Positions 32,400 through 45,705 are shown, counted from the first letter of the stretch. The stretch: DNA of 64,000 nt from Limnanthes douglasii subsp. nivea (GCA_036936605.1 JAUPFV010000003.1:76120273-76184272), one strand, 5' to 3'. The notes: a model not told the origin generated them from the sequence alone. Numbers and translations: made by a program.

Positions 32400-35208
32400 T
32401 AGTCTTCAGCAGGAGAATGGTCTGAGCTTGCTTCAGAAGAATTTCCTTCCTGATCAGAGACACCCTCATTTTCTTCTAAGTCGTTCTCTACGAAGGAGTC
32501 AGCTGGTATAGGTTCGAAACTTCACTGGTCAATTTTCTAAGGGAATTAATTTCCAAAAACCTGACAAATTCGCTTTTGGAAATGCTGCCCAAAATTTCCG
32601 AAGTAGAGTAATTGTCTTTTGCTCTTCGAAATTCTTGATAGCAACAAGGGTGCCTAACCCATATTTAGTTTTGGCGGCTTCCACAACAATGTTTTCTTCC
32701 TCCTCCAATGACGTCTTGAGTGATATCATTTCAGCTAGCTTATTCTTTTCCTCCTCACTTTTGGTAAGAGACTTTTGAAGATATGAGTAATTATTTTGCT
32801 CCTCATATATTTCCATCGCATGTTTTGCCTTAATCTAAGTTAGCTCAACCTGGAGAGAAGTATTTAGAGCGGTTGTTTCTTGTTAATGAACACTCTCAAA
32901 TTACACTTGAGGTGGATTGCTTTGACTATAACCTATCAGTTTGGAAACTTTAAAATTTATTTGTCAACCAAAAAACTCTCTCATTTGTTTCTCTTTTGCA
33001 ACATCCTTTTTGTAGTCTTTAGCCATAGCCTCGAGTTTATTTCGAGCATACATAATTTTCTTGGTTAAGGTTTTTATTGGTTCCTCAAGATTTGAGAATG
33101 GTTAAATAATATCTGATACCTCTTCATAATGATCTTCCATAGGTATAATTAGAGGAGTATGAAGACTGAGACGATTTCCATAAGTTCTAAGAGCAGTTGA
33201 TGGTGAACTTGGCAGAATGGGTGTGGTAACATGATCAACAAATTGTTTGAGTGTTTCTTGGTTCTGTTGAACTTCAGGGTCCATATCGTTGTAGAGATCT
33301 TGATTTCATCTTCACCAATATTATCATTGTTGATGAAGTTGTCATTCTCTTGAGATTCCGTCAGCATAATTTCTTTTGTCTCGTCGATATTTTCATTTGA
33401 ATTCAAGGCAGGGGCGTCAAATTTTTCCTTTGAAGTCTTTGTAGGAGTTTTGGAGGAAGTTTTCTTATTTTTTGAAGCAATCGTATTCTTTCTCTTCAGA
33501 GAGGGTTCAGCTTCAATTCCTTCTTCAATTATGGGGAGGTTTGTTTCGCTTGTTTTCCTTTTAAGTTATCTATATCTTCTCTGTGGTTTTGGATATGTCC
33601 AAAAACCTGCACCTTCTTTTTTCTTTTTACCCTTTTTCTTTACGGGTAAGTGGCTTTGAGATTGATTGGAAACTAGGAGTATGAATTTCACATCAGGTTC
33701 TAACAATCTTTTTACAGCATCACTTGGATTTGGGGGCTCCATTAATTCTTCATCGGAAAGAACAGCCTCCGAGGAGATTTTCCATAAATGGCTATTGACA
33801 AAATTAATGGACATAAATGCATTATGAAATTTATTGCCCCCATGTTTTTCCCCCAGACAGATAGTTGGGTGAAAATATATTTAGTTGTCTTCTTACGAGC
33901 TTTATACCTCCTCAGAATTTCTATATGTAATAAATAATATGTAAAAAAACCAAGTAAAAATATAAAATATAAAAGTAAAAATTTCGATTAACTTGCTTAC
34001 GCTTGTCCAAGAAATGTTGACTTTTGAGAGATTCTCCTCAAAACTTTCTCTCTCGTTATCCCAGGCTCCAGAAATAAATAAGAATATTTGTTTTCAGAAT
34101 TTATTAGCTTCGAGCAGGTCATCAGTTAGCTTGAAAGGTAGGATAGTAGAAAGGTAGGATTAAATTGTTTGACTGACCCGTCATTGCAATAGAATCTTTT
34201 ACGGAAAAAGGAATCTTACCCAGCCTCAAAGCCATGATGACAGACAGAAGAGTGAACCATAAATTTGGACTTGCCTGGGTTGGTCATAGGTTTAGCAGTT
34301 CGAAATACTCCACAATTATGGGGTCTAGTTGAAACTGAAGTCCCCAATTGATGATCTCGGGGTGGAGGACTAATTTATTTACTCCATATGAAATAAGAGT
34401 CTCTCATGACTCTGATAGTGGAAGCATTACATTATCTGACAGTCCCCATTGTTTCCTTAGACGTCAAGAAAGAGCTTGACTATAATAAGCATACGACACA
34501 TTCTTCAGCGCCATGATATATTGAGGGAGGACTTCTTTTAAATTTAAACTTAGAGTGGAAGCAATATATTCTCGAAGTTCAGCTGACACTTTTTTTTCTT
34601 TTCTTTTTTCTCTGCTGCCACTTTCTTCAAAGCACCATCCTCGGTTTCGGAAACAGTGCCGCTTTCTGGTAGCTTTGGTATTAGAGTCTGTTTCCGTCCT
34701 CTCTTCTAATTTATTTTATTTCTCATAAAATTTATCTCGCATTTGAGTAGGATTAAAGCTTGCGGCTCAATTTTGATGTTGAGTTTTCAAAGGAATTTGT
34801 TGTGACTCTGGGTTTGTCTCAACAATCTCCTTTGGTGAAGGAAAATATAGTGTAGGATTCTTGGTTTTATTCTGCGAAGTATTTTCTTCTTTGAAGTCTC
34901 CCATAGCTAGAAAAAATTTCTCTAAGGAAGGAAAGTTTTAGGAAGGTTGAACCTCCGATAGAATTCGAGGTGTTTCTTTGTGTCATATTCAAGGTGGGGC
35001 CGTGTTGACAAGTGATGGAGATTAATTTTGATTCTCTGTGGAAAGATACGCTCTGAGTTACTGTGCGATTATTTCGAGGATGAACTTGTATGGAATCACA
35101 GAGTACGAGAGAAGTATTTCGAGGTTGTGTTAGTGATGAAGGTTTTGATAAGCAAGAATCAATACTAGTGTGGATGATGAACTTTGAAACCCAACATAAC
35201 TCTAGCAA
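32400..35208 (-). pseudogene. Antisense gene of the gypsy element (PF04195-like domain plus coiled coil)
   Basis: Read on the minus strand from about 35208. The N-terminal third is Ser/Thr/Asn-rich. Around 34390-34180 the domain block reads INWGLQFQLDPIIVEYFELL then LFTLLSVIMALRLGKIPFSV-like sequence, matching the same block in the other elements. A basic region GKKKKEGAG lies near 33620. The coiled coil at 32816-32529 (KSLTKSEEEKNKLAEMISLK) ends with FPKANLSGFWKLIPLEN, equivalent to FPKKNLGDLWLHVEPEDLP in the inner element. An acidic tail follows to about 32400. Stops and frame changes throughout; function unknown. Confidence 0.7.
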
Positions 35209-35526
35209 AGTTTAAAGTTACCATATACATACAGTGGTTTGATTTGAAAATTATGGAAAATTACGTATCACCCCTGGTGCACGATACTCAACATCCCTTT
35301 CGATAATACACAAGTAATCTTATAGGCCCAAAACGAGTTTTTTTAGTGGTTAGTAATTTTTTCATAAACTAAAGAGAAATAGAACTTTCAAATTATTTTG
35401 TGAAGGGATAAAGATGGATCAGCAAAGTGAGATTTTCTGGTGAAAGCAAAAGGAAAATGGGTTTTCAAGCTGATCTCTTTCTCTCTATAGAATTTGAATG
35501 AAGAGTAAAAATAATTGAGGAGGAAG

Positions 35527-35538
35527 CATTTATAGAGG
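35527..35538 (-). promoter_or_regulatory. TATA box of the antisense gene
   Basis: CCTCTATAAATG on the minus strand, followed by a leader with tctatagagagaaagagatc. Similar GA-rich leaders follow the TATA boxes of the other two antisense genes. Confidence 0.45.
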
Positions 35539-36128
35539 AACGGTGAAAGTGTGATAAGAGAGGAAACTATCAGAAGAATATGAAGGATTGTTCATGATTA
35601 TTGGGGGATGAAATAGATAGAGAAGGTGAAGGTTTGACACCTGTCAAACAAACAACCAAACGAAAACCTTCTAAGTAGAGTAACACTTGTACTCTATCAA
35701 ACCTAGTGATATTGATCACGCACACTAGAGTATTCCAAATGTTTCTAGCCATTATAGAGAGGGAATTGAAAGGTTATGCGTGTGAGAATTCATAGCAGAT
35801 TCAATAGGTTTGGGTGAAGATTCGAGGAGACCTTACATGCAATATTTGACTGGTTCCAATTCGAAGCAATCTAAATATGTTTTGGATCAAAGGTGATGAG
35901 TGAATAACTTAGCAGTTTTGAAAGCGATAATGAATGGTTTAAATTCGAGGCAAGTTTGGATATGGTCTCATTCAAAAATGTTATGTGTTGAAGCAAACTA
36001 TTTTGATAAGACTATGGTGAGTTTTAATTCGAAGTGATTTAAAGCTTGGCAAATAGCAGTCTTCATTTGCTATGACTTCGAAGATTTATAGTTATTATTC
36101 ATTATTCGTCATTAGAACTAAGGACTAC

Positions 36129-36423
36129 TGATAAAGATATAATTATTATGGACTTAATATAATAATATTAATGTTATTTAAGATATATTATAAAGATATG
36201 AGAATAAATTTGTGTTATTTGTAAATATAAGGGATTGCAATGATATTTACCCTATGGTGTAACTAACTCAGTTAGTGAAGTCTGACGCGCTTATAAATAG
36301 AGCGTGAGACGATAAATGAAGACTTTCTACTCTCCGAAAAGAAAACTTTTAGACTTTGGATTTCTCTTTGTACACATTACTTTACATTCTTTCTCTCTTT
36401 AGGAATATAAATTGAACATAACA
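36129..36423 (+). repeat. 3' LTR of the 25.7-36.4 kb gypsy element
   Basis: Starts TGATAAAGATAT, ends GAACATAACA. Preceded by agaactaaggactac, a weak polypurine tract. Confidence 0.85.
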
Positions 36424-38780
36424 AATACCGTAAAATGGATAACAAAACTTTGTATAATAAGATTTTAAAAGTGATTGTGAACTATTTTTCTTTTTGGGAG
36501 GCGCAGTTTTTTTCTTAATGAGGCATAATATAAGCTAATTCATTAATATATAAAATTTCTTTGAAACGGACAATATTACATATGTATTCGACAAGCAATA
36601 TATGACACAAACACGAATAAATACTCATTGCAACTAGGGCTGTAAAAAAATACAAAAAATCTGTTATTCGACCGAAATATTCGATATCGAATAAAAAAAC
36701 AAATAATATTTGTATCCGAACATAACGGATATCGATATAGACATTCGTATTCGAAATATTTGATATCCGAAATTTTATACAAAAGTATATATAATTTTGA
36801 ATTTTATTTCTTTATTATATATAATTTTAAATTTTAAAATATACAAAATTTACCCAAAACATAGCTAAAATAAATGTATGTGTACAAAAATTGTCCATAA
36901 CTAAATTCGAGATCGTTTTACATACACCATCAAACTAACACACTAACTTTATATAAGAAATACACAATTTTCCTAAATTACTTAACAAAACTTGTCAAAA
37001 AATAATAAAAATATAGGATCAATTGTGGTTCATAATACATTTAATTAAAAAAATTAGTTAAATTCTTTTTTCAACGTCTTGGAATTCAGACAACCAGATT
37101 TTTGTAAAAGACTAAGTGCAAAAGAACGAATTGTATTTTGCGTAGAAATAACGAATTTTCACTAAAAGTTAAGATGTTTTAAGGACATGATCAAGCTGGT
37201 GGAGCACCGTGTCCGATTTCTGGTTGGCCGTAAATGCGAAGGTATGACTTTTGTTTGTTTATAAAAATTGATATGTATAATAATTGTGTTTCTAGTTCGC
37301 TTAGCTAAGTTTTTTTTTTCTTTTTCAGTTTGTTGCCAGAGTTTAATTTTTCTATTATAACAGCGAAGAAATGAATATATTTGGGTCAAAATGGGAATGT
37401 AAAGTAAAGAAAATACAAATAAGAAACTTTTGTGCCGATCTTTTTTATTCTATACAATAAGAACTGATGTATGAAGTAGTTCAGTATTTTATTATACTTA
37501 AACTGATTCAATTCTTTCACTTAGAACCCAAATTCAAAAGAAAACAACCCTGTCTCAGGCGTCGCTGATATAGAGTTATACAAGAAAGAGTGGACAAGTT
37601 ATGTTTCTCTTATGGACTAGGTTTAAAAATATGAATCTTAATACGAAGGACATTCCACCCAACAATTAACTAACCAGACTATAGTTTTGGACCATATAAA
37701 ATTACTTACCATCTTATATGCTTTTTCTTTTTTTCTTGCCATAACCTTTATTCTAATTGGGTAAACCAGTGTTTTTAGATCAACCATTCATTTACACGAA
37801 GTATGGATAATATAAGTTTCTAGTCTTATCTTCAATATAATAGTTAATTATTATATTTAATTATCCGCCATTTTGTAATAGGTAGTTGATAACGGAATTC
37901 AATAAACAAAACAAGAAGTAAAACGAAACATGATTTAATTTTTTAAATATTTTTTAATAATTCTTTTAAAAAAAAAGTTGAATCCAACATCGTTGGACAT
38001 AAATAGAAGATAACACACTAATATTTTATAAAAAAACCTCAAGTCATTTACTAAAACTTGTTAAAATGTTATACAAATAATTGTGGTCCACGACTAATTG
38101 TAGCATCATTTGAAATATTTTAGACATAGACAAATCTGTATTTATAGTATTCGTTTGAGAGCTCTAATAGCAACACAATATACAATACAATTACCTATTT
38201 GAATTGGAAAGATAAATCCTCACATTTAATGATACAACTACGTAATAGAGATACTTATCCCTCAACTAACACTTTCCTAACACGACTATAAATAACATAA
38301 TTTCCACGATCAAAAGGCTATAAGTACACGAACATGGTTACTAGACCAAGTCTCATGTCAACCAACCATCATGTTACGTAGGTGGCCATCACGTTACGAG
38401 TGACCATAGTGAAATATGATATAAAATATCAAAGTAACAAAATGATTCACGAACCAAGCTTATAAGACCATGTGTTTGGCCATACTGAGTCAAGACTTAA
38501 AATGTCAATTAAGAGAACATGGTCACTTGACAAAGCCTAAGGTCATATAAGTCCTAAGGTTACGCAAAGGGCCATACTGTGCCTAGAATCATGAATCAAC
38601 TACTTACCCGAACAACCCCGACGAGGTCACCGATAGATATACATTTCTCACATCAAGTTACATCCGATACAACACACATCATAAAGTCAACACCGTAATA
38701 CACAACAAAATTAAGAAGCAATAAGTTTTTGAAATACAAAAAATCTCATTCATAATAGTTTGGTCCCCTCAATCAGGCCA
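36424..38780. other. Non-coding, AT-rich; holds a hAT-like terminus and a dispersed repeat
   Basis: No convincing gene. Two stretches near 36930-37045 and 38005-38110 look like diverged copies of each other (aacacactaa...aaaacttgt...aattgtggt). The sequence right after the LTR (cgtaaaatgg) may continue the interrupted old integrase. Confidence 0.4.
36634..36785 (+). mobile_element. Possible hAT transposon terminus with subterminal repeats
   Basis: actagggctgtaaaaaaatac resembles the (T/C)AGGG.TGTAAA ends of plant hAT elements. It is followed by clustered variants of attcgatatcgaata / ttcgtattcgaaatattcg in both orientations, a usual subterminal pattern. No matching opposite end was found nearby, so the extent is unknown. 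Confidence 0.4.
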
Positions 38781-39600
38781 AAGCGAAGAATTCATTTCGC
38801 TAATTCCTTCAGCAACCTTCTCAAAATAAGGTGGAATCACAATAATTTTATCATCTTTATATTAGCGAGTTAAATGTACATCATCCATCCTTTCTACAAT
38901 ACTATCTCTTTCAATATCACATAGTTCGTCGTCTTCCTTATCTCTATAGCTTTCCTCGTCGTCTTTTTTTTCGCATGACGAACTTGTAAGCTTGTTCTTA
39001 GGTATTAAATACCTAAGGTTACCTAAAATAATTTTAGAATTTTTTATCCATACTTCTAAGGCAATATTGATTTTTACCATCTCCAGTAGAGCTTGTGCAG
39101 CCGCCTTGGCTTTGTTTCCCCCCTCCTTCAATGTCTTGGCAGTCTCTTCCAGCACCGCCTTTTTCGAATCTTCCATCACTATTTGACCTCTGTCACATAA
39201 TCATCAAAGATCATATTCTCAAATACCGTTGTAGTCACATGGGTCGATAGCTATTTAATTTTACTAACCATACTTACATTTTGATTAAGTAGTGTGATAT
39301 TATGCGCCTCTCAGCTTGCCATTCTACATAGTTTTCTTCTTACTCTAAGTGACTAGAGGAGTTTCTAGAGAAATTGGTTTTGAATATTGAGTATTCAATG
39401 CAACTCTTTCATCGCGTACCTTTTCAAAAAATCCATACACTTCCATATTTTCCTTCATTAGTTTAATAAACTTTTGCTTCAAAATAGCATACGCTCGCTT
39501 AAACCTTCATAACTCCTTGTTTAGCTCTCTGACTGAGCCAAATACTATAACCAAGTACATGAGTGGTCCATAACTAAAATACCCACGCTTCTTGATTTAT
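38780..39600 (-). pseudogene. Coiled-coil ORF remnant, possibly the antisense gene of the old gypsy element
   Basis: The 106-residue frame 39179-38862 encodes an Ala/Lys-rich helix (KAVLEETAKTLKEGGNKAK), then LEVWIKNSKIILGNLRYLIP and a strongly acidic tail (KDDEESYRDKEDDE). Upstream minus-strand sequence gives FKRAYAILKQKFIKLMKENM, another coiled coil. Coiled coil, then a short 'L..L' block, then acidic tail is the layout of the C-terminal half of the antisense genes in the other elements. It sits on the expected side of the old integrase (24420-25682). No PF04195-like block was found upstream, so the assignment is tentative. Confidence 0.35.
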
Positions 39601-39616
39601 TTCTGTTCAAAATAAA

Positions 39617-39668
39617 GAACCGTATGGTACCTAAAAAGAACCGTATGGTACCTAAAAAGAACCGAGAC
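39617..39668. repeat. 21-bp direct repeat, 2.3 copies
   Basis: aaagaaccgtatggtacctaa is repeated back to back twice and then begins a third time (aaagaaccg). Confidence 0.8.
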
Positions 39669-41763
39669 ACATGTTATTATTATTAACTAGTCACTACTTT
39701 AAAATCCAAACAAAACCTAATTCTTTCAATTTTCTTCAGACCCATGTGTCATTTTTCTCACGTTCCCCCTCAAATTCATATTCTAAGCTCTTTTACTTAG
39801 TATTACATCCTCTTTTAAGTTTAAAGTCAAACAAAACCTTGATCGTTCTTAGTCTAATTCATTTCTTGTCGAGGGATTTCTTCTATAATCAACTGCAATA
39901 GAACTTATAGAGACGTCAAAGTTATTACCATCTAATGTATGTTTATAACGTTGTTAATTGATTTAAGTTAGCTTACTAATCTATGCCAAATATCAAAAGT
40001 TACTTTAAACCTTATTATGAAAAACATAAGAGGCATATGTCTATCTATAAACTGATTTTGCTCTGATTTTCATCTGAAAGTTTGTCATTTAGGTTTTTAA
40101 ATTTGTTGTGCTACTTTAAGCCTATTATACTCATTCTTTTTATTTTAATGTTACAATTAAATAGTATATACTTAGGTAATCCCACTAGAATAAATTGTTA
40201 GGTTGATAATTTTTTATCAAACCAGCGATACCCAAAATAAAGACTATACCAACTTTGTTTTACCGTCTATGCATACGATTTTCTTAAAGTGCATCCCTAG
40301 GTGTAGATGAGTCAATTCCTTGTGAATATATGGATGAATATAAAAACGATATTGTGTGTTTGTTTTCCTACTGCCACAAGTAAGCCATTAAAAATATTAC
40401 TCAAAGAAAGAAAACTTTGGAAGTATTTAGATATAGAGGAGCTTCTGAGGACATGTATTACTCTCGAACCAATTCTCAGTATTTCGAATAGTTTTTAAAT
40501 ATTGTAAGAATTTCATATTTGTTAGTTGTTACATATTATACTTATATGGTTCTTTAGGATGACGTTTATGGTCTAAAGACTTATAACTATTTTAGTTTAG
40601 TTTTTAATCTCTAATGATTGATGGAATATGATACTTTCAAGTATATGAAATCTATTGTTTGACATACAATAATCCTTGGAAAATTTCGAAATTTGAACAA
40701 TGAATAAGTTCATATAAAAGAGATGTAATATATATTTTGTCGTCACTGTTTTTCAATATTTTACTTATATTCAAATGATAGACTCTCAAAAAAGTAAATC
40801 AAATTGTATTACATAAGAATATAATGTCAATAAAGGTCTACTCGAAACAGACTTAATATAGTTTAACTATTGAAGTAATGATATTAAATTAAAGATAAAC
40901 TATGGGAAGTTTCACTATAAATTTGCTAATTATTTATCTATATAGTATATACTTGATTAATCCCACCAAAACTTGGTTATGTCGGTTTTTAGTATATAGA
41001 AGTAATTGTTACTTGTAGCAGACTACTTATTTAGTATGAGGTTAAGACTTGAGTTCTATTAGAAAACTTGTATATATACTATGTTCTTAAGCACTAGTCA
41101 TTGTTGAAGAAAACACCTGCAAATGATTTAATGAAGTTCAAAGAAAGTGACACAGTTTAAAAAACTCACTATAATAAGTGTTATTGTATGGACAAGTAGG
41201 GTATAAATGGTATTGACTATTAACATCTATCTTCTAGAATAAGTTTATGGTATCCGTAAAATAGTTACATACATAAACTTAAGTGACACCTTATTAGCTT
41301 TAGGTTTATATTAAAATTTTATATCCGTAAAATGAACACCTTATATATATCAGTGGACATTTAATTTGATGGTATTAGTGCAAAAGCTCTATAAGATATT
41401 TTTTATACTAGATAAGTTATACTGTTGATGCAGTGCATATGCAATAATTATATAAGTCTTTTACAAACCCTTAAGTGACATATGTTATGATTATTGATAT
41501 AAGGTATTTTATATTAGTAACTATTATATAAGGTATCTTATTTGGATAATTAGTACCTTGTTTAGACCGTTGACTTTAGTACATTATTTATATATAAGGT
41601 ATTCTATATTAATAATACTCTTATAGAGAAAACTTTTAGAAGGTACTAATATAGACCTTAATATTTTATTATATATTAATAAATAATTAGTACCTTATTC
41701 ATTATATATTAATATTTATGGATCTATTTGGACCTTTGAAATATAATGAGTTTATGTATATTT
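39669..41763. other. Non-coding AT-rich flank left of the large nested element
   Basis: No supported gene. Between 41490 and 41720 short phrases aaggta(c/t)t and (a)gtacctt recur in both orientations with tatataag/ttatatat runs, giving imperfect inverted repeats. tagtatatactt..(g/t)aatccca occurs twice (about 40162 and 40944). Confidence 0.4.
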
Positions 41764-42091
41764 TGATAGTTCAAGAAATATCTGGGGCTGAATATTGAAT
41801 GAATTGTATAGTGGAATTGTGTTAGAGAAGTAAATGCAAAGTTGTGGAGAGAGAAAGTAGTCAAATCAATTACCAATCATTAAGAAGTACCCTTTTCCCA
41901 AAAGGGGATCTTTCCTTATATATGGTCAGTGGTGGGCTCCACTTGACACATGCTATGTTTAATTAATTGCAAATTGGCCCTCCTAAATACACTTATTTTC
42001 TATGTTTCCTAATATTTACACATAGGTCCTTATTTTCTTCTCTAATATCAATTAAATCCCATAATAATCTTAACATTTTCTGCCCTTATCA
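41764..42091 (-). repeat. 3' LTR of the outer element
   Basis: 328 bp. The minus-strand sequence gactctctgcaaaactaggg then ggctaa just before it is the polypurine-like tract (complement of 42092-42117). Confidence 0.92.
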
Positions 42092-42685
42092 TTAGCCCCC
42101 TAGTTTTGCAGAGAGTCGAGCAAAAACTACTTGATCGTTGGGCCTTCTGGCTAAATGTTTGTGCCAGAAACTCTCCGAATCTTGTTTGTCATGTTGTTAT
42201 CTATCAGAGGATACCGAAGCTGTGACCCATACGTTAATTATCGATCTTTCTTTGCATGGTTAACATGCAAAAGTCCTGATATCATCGATACTTTATTATG
42301 GGTGGAATTGTTGCTTTGTTGTATCCCGACGCTTTTGGCTTTAATTAAAGTTGCAACTATTTTCTTTAATCCAAGTTAATACACATTGGTTCAAATTATA
42401 TTTTTCGAAAACGTATTTCTTTTACTCAAAGAAGGTGCTTTCTTACCCGTCCACTTGTCTTTCCTTGATTTGTCATCTATATTCGAAATCTTCTTCTGTT
42501 GAACTATCCAATGCGAGTATTTTGAAGCTAGCCCCCTAGGTCTGCTAGAGTTGTCAGGGTGGACACGTATCTTGCGATAAATTGAGTATGCCTTAACTAA
42601 TATTTTGGTAAAGTGAATCTTGAACTTCCCGACACTCTTATCGATGACGCTTCTCCATAGAACGAAACGTTACCCTGCTTACTTG

Positions 42686-42695
42686 CCTATAAATA
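42686..42695 (+). promoter_or_regulatory. TATA box of the outer element's antisense gene
   Basis: CCTATAAATA lies about 100 bases upstream of the ATG at 42793, the same spacing as in the inner and deleted elements. A GA-rich leader (ctagagagagaatctcc) follows. Confidence 0.5.
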
Positions 42696-42792
42696 CTTTT
42701 ACTTCTTCATATTCATATTTCACCTGAGTTTTAGAGAGACAAACACTTTCCATTCTCCAAATTTCCTAGAGAGAGAATCTCCGATATTGTTT

Positions 42793-45705
42793 ATGAGAAG
42801 GCCTGCTTCTCATAAGAGAACTAAGAAAAAGTTTGATCAGCCTGAAAAACTAGTTTTTGGTTTTATTGACTACCTTAGTATCACTGAAAGGGCTGACGAA
42901 TACCGAGCTGCGAGATAAATCCACAAAGGCCCCACATCTCCACTGAGTTCTGACCCGTGGATTTTTCAAAAACCCAAAAATGTGGGATCGTCTAAACCAT
43001 CTTCAGAAGCGGGTCCCTCGACTAACCCAAGGGTTTATTTGAAAACTAGAGATCCCGACGCTGCTACTCATGATATACCTTTGAAAACCACAAATCCCAA
43101 CGCTGTTACTCATCAATACCTTCGAAATCCATAAATACCGACGCTGTTACTCGTCCAATACCTGCGAAAGCCAGAAATTCCGCTGACCAAAAAAACAAAA
43201 CTTTTTTCTTAATCATGGGCGAGCTCTTCATCTACCCCTCCAGAGTACATCCAACTAACTCCGACCATCGTGGGGTATCAAACTAGTCACAATACTGCAA
43301 CTACTCCTAAATGGGTGGTACAACAAGATGAATAAATGATGAAGCTTGAAAAGGCTACCTATAAGAAAGCTAAAACCCCAGTACCCGGTCATACTCGAGT
43401 TAATAACAGTTCTAGTATCGTTCTTGCAACTCCTTCTACTAAAGTGTTGGCGTCACTCAAAAATCTTTGCCCGAGAAAGCCCAGAAAACCGAAAACAAAA
43501 CATAAATTCCCAAGCCTTCAAAACAGGTATCTATTTCGACGATGGTCGACTCCCAGATTACCGAACCAGCTCTTTCAATAAATCCAGCGGCCAAAATGTT
43601 CCCGTGGCTAGTGAAGCTACCCTTGTGGTGAAAAAGAACCCCTTCCTCCCGAGATTTTTGAAGTCTTAACTGGCTATCACAATCTCTTGCCAATAGATCA
43701 CATTATTTCTCTTTTTAACCAAGAAGTATATGTACTACAGTCACAATGAAGAGGTCGGGTTAAAAAATATTTGGGGGATTCCTGACTGTCTGAACATTCG
43801 ATTCCTGAAGCTCGGTGAAATCCCTTGTCAGTGGAATCACGGGAAATAGTGTTTTTTACCGAGCTCTACAACTAGGGTCTGCGACTTCCTCTCGACCCCG
43901 AGATTGTCAGGTATTTCGAGATCCTTCAGATCTGCCCGACCCAGTTGACCCCTAACACCTTGTACACTTTAATGTCCATCATAATGGCCTCTCGATTAAG
44001 CGAGGTTTTGATATCCATAGAAGAGTACATAGGAATATCTGGACTATCAAAGTCTCCCAAATTTCCTTTCTTCTACTCTTCCCTTGCCAATTCGCGAAAG
44101 ATGGTAAATAGTATATTGGAAGCTGGCAGGTCGTGGAAGTACCGGTTTGTCTTTATCAGTGGTGCCTAGGAAAATGGCCAACTATACACTAAGGAAAACC
44201 TGAGGCGCTTGATTTAAAAATGGACTCCTGAAGGTTTGCGTAGATGCTTATACATTATTTTATTTTAATTTTTTTACTAACTGATCTTCTTATTTAAGCT
44301 TGGAAGGTAACTATACAAGAGTTAAGAAAATCTCATCTTAAGAAAGCCTCAGACATCTTTGCTAAACTTCGATCCTTTTCCAGAAAGAATTAGGGCCAAC
44401 AATTTCGTCGATGCTTCAAAAATACCAATTTCATCAATACAAATCTTTGGCATTGTTCCAACGACATTCTGAGTATCGACTAATTGCGAATACCTCCTAA
44501 CGTCGTCGACCTTGTGAAAATGTTAGATGCCCCAGATTCTGAGGTGTTCTTACCCAAAAGGGACCAAGCGCCCAGTAAACGGGTGAAGTCAGAAGAAATG
44601 TCCGACCAAGAACATGGGCAGGAGGTTGCCAACGGTGTTATCGAAGACAAAACTCGAGAAGTATTATCCTCAAATCCTGAAACCATTGTCATCCTTAGTG
44701 ATCCAATCGCCAATGGACATAAATCTCCTTTAGCTGGCAAAAGCCAAAAGAAAGGAAGTTGTGAGAAAAGAAAGAAAGCCATCACGACTGACGATGGAAA
44801 CCATACTTCAACCAAGAAATACAAGGAGAAACTCGTGGTGGAGGAAGTGTTTGATGACCAGGCCGTGGAACAGATCACAATCCCAATTATGTTTGAGAAA
44901 TTTGAAGGCGTGAAGTCGGCCACGCCTGCTGAGGCCTCTTCTAAAAGAAAACGATAGGGGGAGAAGTATTCCCTATATAAGACTATAGCTTCATACCGCT
45001 CAGATAAGCCTCCTGCAGAGAAGTATCGAGATCGTACTCATCAACAAGAGGGTTCGGCGCATCCAGATTCCCTGATTTTATACGTTCATACTCAAAGTTT
45101 GGATTCGTTTTCCCTTTAAGAATCGAATATCCAAGCAACTTCCCTATACAAAATTATTTCCCCCATAGCACTAAAAGAAAGAGAGGTAACAAAACTTCAA
45201 AATGAGTTTTCATAACCTAAGAAAAACGCCTCGTCCAAGGCCAAAAAGTCACAAGACTTAGTCGACCGCGCCAATGCTGTAGCTGCTGCAGCCGAAGTTG
45301 AAATCGAGGCTATTAATGTCAAAGAGAAAGAGTGGTAAAAATCTATTTCCCAAGCCAAATAAGACCATGCGAAGGCCATAGAAGAATTGGCTGCCCAGAG
45401 GCTTCAGAACGGTTACCTTCGCTCTCGATCGACAAAAATGACTAAAAACCTTCACGATCTTCAAGTGGCGTCGATAAAAGTAAAGATGAGAACAGTATTT
45501 TTTCTTCTAAGTGCAAGAAAGTCACGGGGGAGGAGCTCGCCGATGCAAGGGCCGGCTACGTTTTAAACTTCCATGAACATTATCCTTAGCTACCGTTAGG
45601 GTCAATGTGTCTAGATATTCCAGAAGAGGATCGTCCTGAAGGTATTGTTTGTATGGATTCCAATGTTGAATACACAGAATCTTCCGAAGACCCCTCCAAT
45701 GTTTA
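42793..45705 (+). pseudogene. Antisense gene of the outer element (PF04195-like domain, coiled coil)
   Basis: It starts at ATG 42793 (MRRPASHKRTKKKFDQPEKL, strongly basic). It contains a Ser/Pro/Thr-rich linker and then the conserved block at about 43840-44180: LDPEIVRYFEILQICPTQLT and NTLYTLMSIIMASRLSEVLI, ending WKYRFVFISGA. This aligns with the inner element's block (PLDPEIVRYFHLIKLCPSQL). A likely intron near 44230-44300 (ggtttgcgtag...ttatttaag) sits where the inner copy has one. The 44484-44957 frame encodes a charged linker with KKGSCEKRKKA. A coiled coil with KEREVTKLQNEF and AAAAEVEIEA follows near 45175-45310. The tail DIPEEDRPEGIVCMDSNVEY ends near 45705. Several stops break it. 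Function unknown. Confidence 0.75.

Larger units (their letters stand above)
25683..36423 (+). mobile_element. Gypsy (Tat-like) retrotransposon, full ends, heavily decayed
   Basis: LTRs of about 300 bp (25683-25982 and 36129-36423) share ggttatttaagata, ataaatagagcgtgagacgataaat and a tataaattgaac..aaca end. Flanking 5-mers are AATTC and AATAC, one mismatch. Order on the plus strand: gag, protease, RT, second RNase H, integrase, tandem repeat, antisense gene, 3' LTR. LTR identity is roughly 85% by eye, so this is an old insertion. The left LTR begins GG where TG is expected, probably a mutation. Confidence 0.85.

Noticed and set aside
40307..40498. Plus-strand ORF with ITLEPIL.. resembling the LDPEIVRYF block of the antisense genes
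   Set aside because: Similarity covers fewer than 15 residues and needs a frameshift. The orientation conflicts with the nearby minus-strand coiled-coil remnant.
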